From Verrucomicrobiia bacterium (GTDB lineage: Bacteria; Verrucomicrobiota; Verrucomicrobiia; Limisphaerales; DSYF01), in assembly GCA_035765895.1 (NCBI GenBank), contig DASTWL010000024.1:1-41384 (forward strand): a stretch of 41,384 nt of DNA, read 5' to 3'. Below, piece after piece: positions 31,607 through 40,419 of this stretch. How positions within the stretch are numbered: the stretch's first letter is position 1; each line of letters begins with the position of its first letter. The translations under genes were made by a program, and so were the position numbers. The notes under the pieces were generated by a model. It worked only from the letters and a program-made list of their open reading frames with translations, made no database searches and had not been told where the DNA came from.

Positions 31607-31622
31607 CTGCACGTGAATGCAG
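31607..31622. promoter_or_regulatory. Candidate TacA-type operator
   Basis: CTGCA, six bases, TGCAG lies between the -10 box and the ATG of the antitoxin gene. Ribbon-helix-helix antitoxins often bind such short repeats in their own promoter. No second copy was found by eye. Confidence 0.4.
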
Positions 31623-31624
31623 TC

Positions 31625-31912
31625 ATGAAAGAGCAGAAAGCTCAACGGTTCGTTGCCCGAGTTTCGGCGGCGGATAAGCAGCTTTTCCAGCGGGCGGCGA
31701 CCCTTGAAGGACGCTCGATGGCGACTTTCGTCATTGCCCACGCTCGCGAAGTGGCCCGCCAGATCATCAGCCAGAGCAACCTGATCCAACTGAACGCCGA
31801 CGAATCCGTTCGTTTCGTCGAGGCGTTGCTTGCACCGCCTCGTCAGCCGACACCGGCCATGACGGATTCCATCCGCGCTTATCGGGAATCGGTGAAGAGC
31901 GATTTGGGCTAA
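31625..31912 (+). CDS. DUF1778 antitoxin (TacA-like)
   Basis: A 95-residue protein from the ATG at 31625. 'QRFVARVSAADKQLFQRAATLEGRSMATFVI' region is the DUF1778 ribbon-helix-helix, with 'HAREVARQII' after it. The C-terminal 'LNADESVRFVEALLAPPRQP' is the segment that in TacA wraps the acetyltransferase toxin. The partner GNAT toxin is encoded tail-to-tail on the other strand, with stop codons overlapping by two bases. This is not the usual co-directional order. The upstream in-frame start at 31583 overlaps the -35 box and is rejected. Confidence 0.88.
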   Translation: MKEQKAQRFVARVSAADKQLFQRAATLEGRSMATFVIAHAREVARQIISQSNLIQLNADESVRFVEALLAPPRQPTPAMTDSIRAYRESVKSDLG

Positions 31913-32439
31913 ACATTCCATCCGTTCGCCTCGCGTTCAACCAAGTCGCTCATCGGAAGGAACATTCTGTGCTCATCCAGTGCCAGGAAGCCGTGGTCGG
32001 CGTAGAACTTCCGGGCCTTCTCATCCTTGGGGTCGGTCACCACAACAACAGCCCCGACTTCTGCGCTATGCCGCACACAACGGCGCAATGCATCAATGAG
32101 CAGCAATCGTCCCAACTGCTGCCCTTTCCATTCGATGTCTCTCGCGAGTCGTCCAATCAGGGTCGCTCCCAACTGCGGATAGCGCGGCAGTTTCTTTATG
32201 AGCGACTCCGGTAACTGCTGCACAACGACAGCGGTTTGCGACAGCGTGTAGTAACCCGCGATCCGTCCCGGGTCTGCCTCCGGCACAAGAACAAAGCAGG
32301 CCGAGGCTCGCGCCTGCATTTCTTTACGCGCTCTCTTCTGCAAGAACTCCGTCAATTCCGAAGACTCACATTTGAAGTCCTCTCGCCGGTGCTTGCTCGG
32401 GTCAAGCTGCTCTAGTCTGTATTGCTGAGGTTCGCTCAC
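31909..32439 (-). CDS. GNAT-family toxin (TacT-like)
   Basis: A 176-residue acetyltransferase. It starts 'YRLEQLDPSKHRREDFKCESSELTEFL', then 'GRIAGYYTLSQTAVVV', 'YPQLGATLIGRLARDIEWKGQQLGRLLLIDAL' and 'VVVTDPKDEKARKFYADHGF' with the usual catalytic Tyr. TacT toxins acetylate aminoacyl-tRNA and block translation. The start is a GTG. It is 21 bases after the unknown 198-aa gene on the same strand, so it may depend on that gene's promoter. The matching antitoxin is convergent. Confidence 0.88.
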   Translation of the reverse strand: MSEPQQYRLEQLDPSKHRREDFKCESSELTEFLQKRARKEMQARASACFVLVPEADPGRIAGYYTLSQTAVVVQQLPESLIKKLPRYPQLGATLIGRLARDIEWKGQQLGRLLLIDALRRCVRHSAEVGAVVVVTDPKDEKARKFYADHGFLALDEHRMFLPMSDLVEREANGWNV

Positions 32440-32460
32440 GGGATTGGCACTTTGGTTTGA

Positions 32461-33057
32461 TTAGGTCGCATCCGGCGAGCTTTCCGTCGCAGTATCGGAC
32501 TTGTCATCTGGTGCGCCGTTTCTTCGCCGAGCAGGCGCAGAAAAGCGCGTCTTCTGGACAAGTTCTTTTGCAAATTTGGCGCGCACCGCGTCCTCACCTT
32601 TCTTCGTCAGGTAATACATTTCTGGATTAGTGGCGGACGGCGCAACCCACGCAATCTGTTGCGTCCATCGAATGTCGCGAGTCAGGTTTTTAGGCAGTGG
32701 GTCGGCCGCGTCTTGGAACAAACCAACCAAATCCTCTTTGGCAAATTCTCTCTGGTTGCGGTGCTCACGAAGGTAGAGCCCGAAGCAGGCAATCTTGTCC
32801 GGGACGCGCGCCGGCGAATACTGCTCCATGAACTCGCGCACCGACACGACTGCGGAAGCTGTGTGACCTGCCGGTTGCGGTGCTGCCGAGACCTTAACTT
32901 CCGCCTGAGTCGGCTGAGGCGTGATCGCAGCACCCTGCGCTTGCAACCGCCCACCTTTCAACAGCCAGACTAGAAGTTCGTGTGCAACGGGCTCAGGGAG
33001 TTCCTTCTTAAGGCTCAAACCCGGCCCGACAAGCTCTACTGTGTATTTCTGCTCCAT
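32461..33057 (-). CDS. Unknown 198-residue protein upstream of the GNAT toxin
   Basis: I do not recognise the family. The N-terminus 'KYTVELVGPGLSLKKELPEPVAHELLVWLL' region may form a small alpha/beta unit. A Gln/Pro/Ala-rich linker follows. The central part 'VSVREFMEQYSPARVPDKIACFGLYLREHRN' region, 'FAKEDLVGLFQDA' and 'LTRDIRWTQQIAWV' suggests helical, possibly winged-helix folds. The tail is basic then acidic. A near-consensus promoter with overlapping short inverted repeats lies just upstream. Lower GC than the core genes points to acquisition with the island. Possible regulator or defence-associated protein. Confidence 0.7.
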   Translation of the reverse strand: MEQKYTVELVGPGLSLKKELPEPVAHELLVWLLKGGRLQAQGAAITPQPTQAEVKVSAAPQPAGHTASAVVSVREFMEQYSPARVPDKIACFGLYLREHRNQREFAKEDLVGLFQDAADPLPKNLTRDIRWTQQIAWVAPSATNPEMYYLTKKGEDAVRAKFAKELVQKTRFSAPARRRNGAPDDKSDTATESSPDAT

Positions 33058-33069
33058 AAACTTAGCGAC

Positions 33070-33098
33070 AAATTAGCAGCACATTGTATACTTGTCAA
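33070..33098 (-). promoter_or_regulatory. Near-consensus promoter with overlapping inverted repeats
   Basis: On the minus strand: TTGACA, a 17-base spacer and TAATTT, about 13 bases before the ATG at 33057. The -35 region is covered by short inverted repeats, TGTAT-n8-ATACA and ATACA-n2-TGTAT, which could bind a regulator. It is one of the best sigma-70-like promoters in the window. Confidence 0.6.
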
Positions 33099-33157
33099 TA
33101 CATAATACACATGTATTTTCAAAACGACATGCCGGCTATGAAATAACGCCCTCCGGC

Positions 33158-33232
33158 TCACCCACTTCCACCTGCCCCCGACAACAGACGCGGCAGCAGC
33201 AGGTCGCGCGTCCGGCGGAGGTGGTTCGTCAT
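33158..33232 (-). pseudogene. hsdS C-terminal remnant
   Basis: A 24-codon frame 'MTNHLRRTRDLLLPRLLSG' plus a few residues and a TGA. 'LRRTRDLLLPRLLSG' is the classic last helix of type I restriction specificity subunits. The ATG overlaps the stop of the DUF4268 gene (ATGA). No upstream target-recognition domains remain. Confidence 0.75.
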
Positions 33233-34175
33233 GGCAGAGCCTTCACGATGGGCCGGAGCACTTGGTCCATTTTGACCAATCGCTGCGTCAGCCAGTCCAG
33301 GTATTCATTCCAGCGGGACTCTTCTTCGATGGACGCCTTCGGATACCAACTTGCAATCCGGCAAGCCTTGGCGTCTGGAAGGTCTTGCCAATCCAACTCA
33401 AAGCCCAGCTTGCCCTGATCTCTTTTTTCTGCGCCGACAGGTTGGCGAAGTGCTTCTTGGCCTCCGCGCCGGGAATCCACAACTCAACGCCAAGACGCTC
33501 GTCGCGGGTGTTGGCGGTGATATTCAGACCGAATCCAGCACGACCGATTGAATTGTTGAGCCAGTGCTGCGGCCGAGGCTTCTGCGGTCGGATTTGCGGT
33601 GCTTTTGCGGTCAGGTGTTCGATCAGGGCCATCCAGAATTTTTGCTGCAACTGTTTGGTGGGTGAGGCGGATGCCACCGCGCTGGCTTGCTCACGTCCGG
33701 ACTTGGCCCAATCGTTTGGCTTCACCACGACCTCGAACTTGGGAGCAAGCGGCGAGTTCCCAATGCGCCACAACTCGATTGCGACAGCAAAGAAACTCAA
33801 TGCATCCGTGGTGTTCTCGTTCAGGAACTGAAGCGCAGCGACGTGTTCAGGCCGAAACGACTCTGCCACCCAAATTACCTTCTTCGCGCCGACTCCGGCG
33901 GCATACGTGATGATTTGGCCCAGGTGTTTGTGGTTCGCTTCCTCCAATTGGTTTTCGATGATGACTTTCTCGTCTCCATCTGTGCAGAGAATATCGAGCT
34001 TGAAGTCGCCAACCCAGTGCTCGGTGGCCACCTTGACCAGTTCGCTCAATCCCAGCTCGTCTGCCAGCGCGTTCAGGTTCTCAGTCTCGGAGAGCCAGGG
34101 CGTGAACTCGCCGGCTTCATGCTTCCACGCTTCGTTCAGCGGCACGCGCTCAAGTTTGCTCAGGTTCTTGTTCAT
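33229..34175 (-). pseudogene. DUF4268-domain protein, frameshifted near the 3' end
   Basis: The first frame (from the ATG at 34175) gives 'WLSETENLNALADELGL', 'EHWVGDFKLDILCTDGDEKVIIENQLEEANHKHLGQIITY' region and 'VIWVAESFRPEHVAALQFLNE', the nuclease-like N-terminal part typical of DUF4268 proteins near restriction genes. Similarity runs to 'LSAQKK'. The rest, 'GFELDWQDLPDAKACRI' and 'EYLDWLTQRLVKMDQVLRP', is in another frame. Adding one base to the run of six A (minus strand, near 33423-33428) would join them into a protein of about 315 residues. It may be truly inactivated or an assembly error. It lies between the hsdM and hsdS remnants. Confidence 0.8.
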
Positions 34176-34429
34176 GTTCGTGGCTCAGTTCGTTGTGAGA
34201 TTGACCTTCCTTGCAGAGCTTGGTGGGAGGGCGAGGGTAGCTCAAGCTTGGCGCGCTGCTTTGCAAACCGGACCTCGGCGAAGCGGAGGAAGATCAGACC
34301 GAGGATCGGCCCGGAATATTGTTGTGCAGTGAGCCCGCTATTGGCGCGGAATTGATCGGCGGCTTCCCAGAGCTGTTTTTCCAATGCGCCATTCGCCACG
34401 TCCCTTTCCGTTGGTGCCACCCAGTGCAT
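34172..34429 (-). pseudogene. hsdM N-terminal remnant
   Basis: From the ATG at 34429 the frame has '[40 protein letters not shown]' region, the start of type I methylase N-terminal domains. After 'AKQRAKLE' it departs from the family and stops after about 20 unrelated residues. The catalytic NPPF/SAM domain is absent. It overlaps the DUF4268 start by 4 bases. A deletion seems to have replaced the rest of hsdM by DUF4268. Confidence 0.8.
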
Positions 34430-34746
34430 GAAGTGCCCGCATCGTAATGCCCGCGCCGCCGCAGGCAATTTCAAAACCCTCAACTTGAAGGAACTGCTGC
34501 TACCTGGACTCAATTGACCTTTGCGGAGGAAAGCTGCTTGAGCATTCCAAAACGCAGTTGCCGGGAAGTCTGAACTCGCCCCGGCGCGACCGCCGAAGGT
34601 AAGCTTTGCCCTCATGAAACGGAACGGGCGCAGTCTGATGCTTCCTTGCAGGCCAGCCGGCGGAAGGCCAGTTCCGTCGACATCCGGCCCGGCGGACGCG
34701 CCGTTGAATGACCACCGGCCGGATCCAACCCAACTGAAATGACACC
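34430..34746. other. Non-coding stretch between island and cupin gene
   Basis: The minus frame stays open to 34615 but without recognisable protein features. No repeat, tRNA or terminator was seen. It probably includes the edge of the restriction island and the promoter of the cupin gene. Confidence 0.4.
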
Positions 34747-35145
34747 ATGGAAATCAAACGAGCAGGCTCACAGCCCTCCGTCACCGGCCCGGCCGACTGG
34801 TTCACGGGCACGGTGCGCATTGATTCACCGTTCAAAGGCACCGAACCCGCGCGCGTTGCCGGGGCCAGCGTCACATTTGAGCCCGGCGCCCGCACGGCGT
34901 GGCACACGCATCCGCTCGGCCAGACGCTCATCGTCACCGCCGGTTGCGGACGCGTGCAACGCTGGGGCGGGCCGAGGGAAGAAATCCGGCCGGGCGACGT
35001 GGTCTGGTTCCCGCCCGGTGAAAAGCACTGGCACGGCGCGTCGCCCACGACAGCCATGACACACATCGCCATCCAGGAACAACTCGACGGGAAAGCCGTG
35101 GACTGGCTGGAGCACGTCAGCGATGAACAATACCGGGGAGGTTGA
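34747..35145 (+). CDS. Cupin-domain protein
   Basis: A 132-residue single cupin. '[36 protein letters not shown]' region holds motif 1 with the metal-binding His pair (WHTHP). '[21 protein letters not shown]' holds motif 2 and another His. This (R)-mandelonitrile lyase/carboxymuconolactone-linked cupin type binds a metal, but the substrate cannot be told. No signal peptide. It is followed after 27 bases by the large secreted glycosidase-like gene on the same strand. Confidence 0.9.
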   Translation: MEIKRAGSQPSVTGPADWFTGTVRIDSPFKGTEPARVAGASVTFEPGARTAWHTHPLGQTLIVTAGCGRVQRWGGPREEIRPGDVVWFPPGEKHWHGASPTTAMTHIAIQEQLDGKAVDWLEHVSDEQYRGG

Positions 35146-35172
35146 GTTGCCAACCGGACAGTGTGCGCCGCC

Positions 35173-38100
35173 ATGAAACCCAAACGCACGGCATCCGGCG
35201 CCCGGTTCGCCACGGTTCTGCTGGCGGCAGGTCTGGCCGGGCACGCGGCTGAAGAAATTGTCCCGCCCGTGGCGTTGCCGGCGGGCGAAACGCGGTTGGC
35301 GGAAATCGGCACGTATCGGGTGGGCTGGCAATCGTATGGCGGCCCAACGAATTGGCTGCCGTTGTCCTGGGCGGGACATTTTGACGATGCGACCGGCGTC
35401 GCCTGCGAGCCGGCGGGCACGGTGCTGGGCCGGGACGCGTGGTTCCTGCATTCGCCCTGGCGCGTTCCACCGGGCCGGACGTGGGTGGATTACCCGCTCC
35501 AACTGCCCGCGCAAAAACCCATCCAGCTCCGCTTCGGCACCGCCATGGGCCCTGACGCCGTTCAGCCGGGCAAAAGCGATGGCGTGACGTTCTCCTGCGC
35601 CGTGCTGGCGGACGGCCAGAAGCGGGAGCTGCTGCGCCAGCACCAAACGACAGCCGCTTGGCGCGACTACGCCTTCGACCTTTCCGCTTACGCTGGACGG
35701 ACGGTGACGCTCCGTTTGCAAGTCGAGCCGGGCCCCAAAAACAATCCGTCCTTCGACTTTTCCTATTTCGGCGACGCAACCCTGCGCGTGGGCAACCACG
35801 AGGCGGATTCGACCACGCATTTTCGCGCCTTCCTGCAAACGCCCGCTTATCGCGCGACCAAGAATGTCAGCCGCCTGGCGCTGCGGAACGTCTCCGATCA
35901 GGGCGTCACCCCGTCCAATCTTTTGCCGTGCACGAATTCGCTCGTCCACTCCGGCAACCGGTGGGAGTTCACCTACGCGGCCGCCGACACGCACCTCACT
36001 TACCGCTACGTTCCCGAGACGGGAACGCTCGATGATTTTACGGCAATCGTGGAGCAGCGATCCGCCTTCCAGCCGGCACGCGGCGGCGGTGTCAGCGTGA
36101 CGGTGACCAGCAATCAAACCTCCCGCCTGGTGGCATTACGCGGCGGCCACGCGCTTCACACGACGGCCAAAGACAATCAGCTCACCGTTCGCTGGCAATA
36201 CGAGTTCGCCGGCAAACCGCTGATCGTGACCTGGACGTTCGACATCCAAGGCAAGGCCCTCGTCGTTTCCGCCCAGTGCGATGAGCCGGTCCTCAGCCAG
36301 ATGTCGCTGGGAGCCATCGGGCCGGTGCCGTTCCGACGGAGCTTTCCGGTGCCGTATCTGGACGGCCTGCCTTCCTTTCTTCCGGCGCAGGGCGCGTTTG
36401 TGTTCCGCCAGCTTGATTGGACCGTCTCCCACGCGTCACGAAGCCCACAGGGCATCGCCACCTACGACACCAAAACCGACGGCACGCGCAATCCATTGTT
36501 TGAGCGCGGCTACATCGCCGTATCGCCGGACCTCGACGAAGTGCTGCCCAACCTGCCGAACCCGCCTTCGCCGTATCGGGCGACGCTGGCACCGCGCGTG
36601 ATGCTGGACATTTGGGGGCATGACCACGGCATGTTCGCCGGTGACGCCGCCAAGCTCCGCGAACTCAAGGACAATGGCGTCGATCATCTCGCCATCATCC
36701 AGCACGACTGGCAGCACTTCGGTTACGACGTCAAGCTGCCCGATCACATGCCGGCCAATGAACGATACGGCGGCGATGCCGGCCTGCGCCAGTTTGGCCA
36801 GACGGCCAACGATTGTGGCTACCTCTGGGCGCTGCACGAAAACTACATCGACCTTTATCCTGACGCGCCTTCCTACGATCCCGCGGCCCGCGTGTTGCGG
36901 GCGGATGGAACGCCTTCACTGGCGTGGTTCAACTCCGGCACCGGCGTGCAGAGCTTCGGCCTCAAGTGCAATCGTGCGCTCGACTTCGCCCGCCAGAACT
37001 CGCCCGCCGCACACGCACATTACGGCACCACCGCCGCGTATCTCGACGTTCACACCTGCGTGCCGCCGTGGCACGAACTCGACCACGACGCCTCGCAACC
37101 GATGGCCGCCATGGCGTTGCTCAAGGTTCAGCGCGACACGGCGCTGTTTCAGTTCGAACGTGACACCCACGGCGGGCCGCTGTTCGGCGAGGGTGCGAAT
37201 CATTTTTATTGGGCGGGCCGTTGCGATGGCGTCGAAGCCCAGGTGCACGGCGGCGAGGATCATGCGCCCCTGCTCGATTTCGACCTGCTGAAAATTCATC
37301 CGCAGATGGTGAATCACGGGATGGGCTATCTGGAACGCTGGTTCCGGCGTGGTTACGACGCGCAATTTGGCTTCGACGCCGGGAGCGTGGAACAGTTCGA
37401 CAAATACCGCGCCATGGAGCTGGCCTACGGTCATGCGGGCTTTCTCGGCAACCGGCTCGTGCACACCGTCCAGGCGGTGGCCCGCGAACATCACCTGATG
37501 CATCCGGTGCAACGGCTCTACGGCACCTCAGCGCCGGTCGAAATCAGCTACGAAGTGGACGGACAATTCGTCACAGCCAGTGCGGCGCTGATTGCGGGCG
37601 ACACTTCCCGGCAACGCATCCGCTACGCCAACGGGCTCACACTCTGGGTCAACTGGCGCGCCGAACCCTGGTCATTGCATCCTCCGGCGGGCCCGCCAAC
37701 CCGTTCCGCCCAATCTTATTTGCTGCCTCAATGGGGCTTTCTCGCCCTGGGTCCGGACACGGAGGTTTACACGGGTCTGCACGCCGGCCGGGTGGCCGAT
37801 TTCGCGAGCTGCCCGGAATACATTTTTGCCGATGCGCGCACGCGGTTCGACCAGCCTTATTTGCCCGCCGTGGCGGACATCGAGCCCAGGCTGAGTTCGT
37901 TCCGCTACCTGGGTGGCAACCGCATCGAGGTCACCTACGTCTGGCACGTGAACGCGGCGCCCGGCGGCGATTATCACTGCTTTGTCCACGCGCTGAACGC
38001 AGCGCAAACCAAGGGCGAGCACATCGTCTTTCAAGGCGACCACACCCTGCCGCGCCCGACAAGCCAGTGGCACAAGGGCGACGTGATTACGGACGGCCCG

Positions 38101-38628
38101 CACGTGCTCGACGTGAGCGCGGCATTTGATCGTTACGACCTGACCATCGGGCTTTACCGCGACGAGCGGTTGCGGTTGAAAGGCGCGCCGGCTCCCGGCA
38201 ACCGGGTGTTGCTGGGGGAATTGAACGTCGCCCGGCAGAACGGCACCATCACCAACATCACTTTCCAAGCCGCCACACCCGGAACGCCGCCGGAAAGCGC
38301 GGTCACTCCGGCAGATTTTACGGCCCACACGAATCCGGATGGCACGTGGATCGATTTTGGTCTGCTGGCCACCGATGGCGCGGTGAAAATCAATCGCGCG
38401 CCGGGGCAACTGGTGATTTTTCCGTATCCGCGCGACAAGGCCTTCCACGTTAACCTGGAACTGAAGCAACTGCTGCCAGGCGGCCGGGCGTCAGCGATTG
38501 AGATTCACGCGCTCGCCGCCAAAACACAGGCAGACCTTGGCACCGTGCCCTTCACCGTTGATGACGGAAAACTGCGCCTGACGCTGGGCCAGTCCGGTGC
38601 TGGACGCTACACGGTGACGTGGAAATAA
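35173..38628 (+). CDS. Very large secreted glycosidase-like protein
   Basis: A 1151-residue protein starting at the ATG at 35173 (a GTG at 35161 is in frame). A signal peptide ends near 'LAGHAAEE'. Residues about 50-210 are jelly-roll-like ('WRDYAFDLSAYAGRTVTLRL'). The region 470-780 looks like a TIM barrel: 'MLDIWGHDHGMFAGDAAKLREL', 'IIQHDWQHFGYDVKLPDHMP', 'AAYLDVHTCVPPWHELDHD' and 'GGPLFGEGANHFYW'. Asp625 and Glu673 would be good nucleophile and acid/base candidates, as in GH101/GH129-like retaining alpha-glycosidases or DUF5696 proteins. The C-terminal 350 residues are beta-rich. Family assignment is tentative; polysaccharide or mucin-like glycan breakdown is inferred. Confidence 0.7.
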   Translation: MKPKRTASGARFATVLLAAGLAGHAAEEIVPPVALPAGETRLAEIGTYRVGWQSYGGPTNWLPLSWAGHFDDATGVACEPAGTVLGRDAWFLHSPWRVPPGRTWVDYPLQLPAQKPIQLRFGTAMGPDAVQPGKSDGVTFSCAVLADGQKRELLRQHQTTAAWRDYAFDLSAYAGRTVTLRLQVEPGPKNNPSFDFSYFGDATLRVGNHEADSTTHFRAFLQTPAYRATKNVSRLALRNVSDQGVTPSNLLPCTNSLVHSGNRWEFTYAAADTHLTYRYVPETGTLDDFTAIVEQRSAFQPARGGGVSVTVTSNQTSRLVALRGGHALHTTAKDNQLTVRWQYEFAGKPLIVTWTFDIQGKALVVSAQCDEPVLSQMSLGAIGPVPFRRSFPVPYLDGLPSFLPAQGAFVFRQLDWTVSHASRSPQGIATYDTKTDGTRNPLFERGYIAVSPDLDEVLPNLPNPPSPYRATLAPRVMLDIWGHDHGMFAGDAAKLRELKDNGVDHLAIIQHDWQHFGYDVKLPDHMPANERYGGDAGLRQFGQTANDCGYLWALHENYIDLYPDAPSYDPAARVLRADGTPSLAWFNSGTGVQSFGLKCNRALDFARQNSPAAHAHYGTTAAYLDVHTCVPPWHELDHDASQPMAAMALLKVQRDTALFQFERDTHGGPLFGEGANHFYWAGRCDGVEAQVHGGEDHAPLLDFDLLKIHPQMVNHGMGYLERWFRRGYDAQFGFDAGSVEQFDKYRAMELAYGHAGFLGNRLVHTVQAVAREHHLMHPVQRLYGTSAPVEISYEVDGQFVTASAALIAGDTSRQRIRYANGLTLWVNWRAEPWSLHPPAGPPTRSAQSYLLPQWGFLALGPDTEVYTGLHAGRVADFASCPEYIFADARTRFDQPYLPAVADIEPRLSSFRYLGGNRIEVTYVWHVNAAPGGDYHCFVHALNAAQTKGEHIVFQGDHTLPRPTSQWHKGDVITDGPHVLDVSAAFDRYDLTIGLYRDERLRLKGAPAPGNRVLLGELNVARQNGTITNITFQAATPGTPPESAVTPADFTAHTNPDGTWIDFGLLATDGAVKINRAPGQLVIFPYPRDKAFHVNLELKQLLPGGRASAIEIHALAAKTQADLGTVPFTVDDGKLRLTLGQSGAGRYTVTWK

Positions 38629-38643
38629 TCCGGGCGCAAAACC

Positions 38644-39360
38644 TCAACTGAAGAAGTAACCCAGTTCGCGCAGCGAACAGTAATCCTTCGGCCGTTCCTG
38701 TGTCGCGCGGCCGAGGATGACGTGATCCAGCAGTTCAATTTTCAGCAACTGTCCCGCGCGAATGAGATCGCGCGTCACCTTGATGTCCGCCTCGCTCGGC
38801 GTCGGGTCGCCGCTGGGATGATTGTGCGCCAGCACGATCGCCGACGCATTGGCCGCGATGGCCGCACGGAACACATCGCGCGCGTGGACCAGAATGGTGT
38901 CCAGCGTGCCCTGGGAAATGCGCTCCACCTTGAGGAGCCGCCGCCGGGTGTTGAGCAGGACGACGAGGAATTGTTCCGCTGGCAAATGCCGCACCTCCTC
39001 GCGCAGCACGTCGGCAATGCGCTCTGGCGTGTCAAGCAATGGCGCCTCGCTGCGCAGTTCCGCCGCCATGCGTCTGGCCAATGCGAACGCCGCCATCAGC
39101 GTCACCGCCTTGTCGCGGCCGATGCCCTTGATGCCGCGCAAATCCTCGAGCGACGCGCCCGCCAGCGCGTTCAGCGAGCCGAACTTCCCGAGCAACTGCC
39201 GGCCCACCTCGACCACGTTGGTGCCCTTGAGTCCCGTGCGCAGCAGGATCGCAATCAATTCCGCATGGCTCAATGCGTCCGCACCCCGCTCCGCGAGCCG
39301 TTCGCGCGGGCGCTCGGACGCCGGCTGGTCCTTGAGACGCAGGTGGGTGGACATGCGCAT
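38644..39360 (-). CDS. radC: RadC-family JAB/MPN protein
   Basis: A 238-residue protein. The N-terminal helix-hairpin-helix is 'LEDLRGIKGIGRDKAVTLMAAF'. The JAMM metal site is 'VLAHNHPSGDPTPSEADIKVT', with both His, Ser and Asp present. 'DHVILG' follows near the end. RadC was once called a DNA-repair protein, but its cellular role is unclear. An ATG two codons in (39354) is an equally good start. Convergent with the large glycosidase-like gene, with a 15-base gap. Confidence 0.95.
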   Translation of the reverse strand: MRMSTHLRLKDQPASERPRERLAERGADALSHAELIAILLRTGLKGTNVVEVGRQLLGKFGSLNALAGASLEDLRGIKGIGRDKAVTLMAAFALARRMAAELRSEAPLLDTPERIADVLREEVRHLPAEQFLVVLLNTRRRLLKVERISQGTLDTILVHARDVFRAAIAANASAIVLAHNHPSGDPTPSEADIKVTRDLIRAGQLLKIELLDHVILGRATQERPKDYCSLRELGYFFS

Positions 39361-39475
39361 TGGTTAACCACGACAGCGGCGAAAGACACGTCCAAATTTC
39401 CCCCGCCGCAACCTCACTTTTTCCGTGAACTGCAGCCAGATCGCCGCTTAACTCGGCGCCATCATCCATCGCATC

Positions 39476-40282
39476 ATGAAACGTCGCGACTTTCTGAAAC
39501 GCACTGCCCTTAGCACCGGCCTCGCGGGGCTCACCGCCGGCCTGCCCGCCCTCGCGGCCGAAACCGATGCTGCCCCGGTCCGCGAATTTTACGAGCTGCG
39601 TCGTTACCAGTTTCGCCGCGGACCGATGGTGAAACGCTTTGAAGATTATTGGGCACACGCGGCGTTGCCGGCGCTGGGCCGGCTGGGCATCGGACCGGTG
39701 GGCGTGTTCAGTCCCGCGAGCGGACCCGACACGCCGGCGGCGTATGTGCTGCTGCCGTTTCGTTCCCTCACCGACTTCACCACCTTGGAGGAACGGCTGG
39801 CAGCCGACAGCGAACATCAACAGCGCGGCGCGGAATTTCTCCGGGCCGCCGCCACCGATCCCTCCTACGTGCGCTACGAAAGCTCGCTGCTGCACGCGTT
39901 CGCTGGCGTGCCCCGGCTGGAAGTGCCGGCGCAGAAAACCGCCGGCCAATCGCGCCTGTTCGAGTTACGCACCTACGAGAGCCACAGCAAGGCCGCGAAC
40001 CTGAAGAAGATCGAGATGTTCAACGAAGGCGAGCTGGCCATCTTCCGCCGGGCGGGGCTGGCACCGGTGTTCTTTGGCGAAACCCTGACCGGCCCGAAGC
40101 TGCCCAACCTGACCTACCTGATTGTGTTCGATGACATGGCGGCGCACGACCAGTGCTGGGGCACGTTCGGCCGCGACCCCGCGTGGAAAAAGCTCAGCAC
40201 CACACCCGGTTACACCGACGCGGAAATCGTCTGCAACATCAGCAACATCTTCCTGCGGCCGCTCGCGTGCTCGCAGATTTGA
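39476..40282 (+). CDS. Tat-exported NIPSNAP-domain protein
   Basis: A 268-residue protein with a twin-arginine signal 'MKRRDFLKRTALSTGLAGL' and 'LPALAAE' cleavage region. Two ferredoxin-like NIPSNAP domains follow: 'FYELRRYQFRRGPMVKRFEDYW' region (with 'LPALGRLGIGPVGVF'), and 'LFELRTYESHSKAANLKKIEMF' region (with 'IFRRAGLAPVFFGE'). Such proteins are abundant in Verrucomicrobia and Planctomycetes as exported proteins of unknown function, and may bind small ligands. The Tat signal implies folding before export, possibly with a cofactor. No operon partner is apparent. Confidence 0.9.
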   Translation: MKRRDFLKRTALSTGLAGLTAGLPALAAETDAAPVREFYELRRYQFRRGPMVKRFEDYWAHAALPALGRLGIGPVGVFSPASGPDTPAAYVLLPFRSLTDFTTLEERLAADSEHQQRGAEFLRAAATDPSYVRYESSLLHAFAGVPRLEVPAQKTAGQSRLFELRTYESHSKAANLKKIEMFNEGELAIFRRAGLAPVFFGETLTGPKLPNLTYLIVFDDMAAHDQCWGTFGRDPAWKKLSTTPGYTDAEIVCNISNIFLRPLACSQI

Positions 40283-40419
40283 CGATGGCATTTTTTTTGC
40301 GCCCCGCGAAGCCTTGAGTTGCGACATCGCCCAAGGCCGACTAGAGTGGGCTTGTTACGACCACCCAAGCCCTGGTTTTCCCTGCGTTTGGCGAATCTCA
40401 CTGTATTTTGATTGAAACT

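Noticed and set aside
31466-31921. 151-codon minus-strand frame opposite the DUF1778 gene
   Set aside because: Antisense; the plus-strand frame has a clear ribbon-helix-helix domain and promoter.
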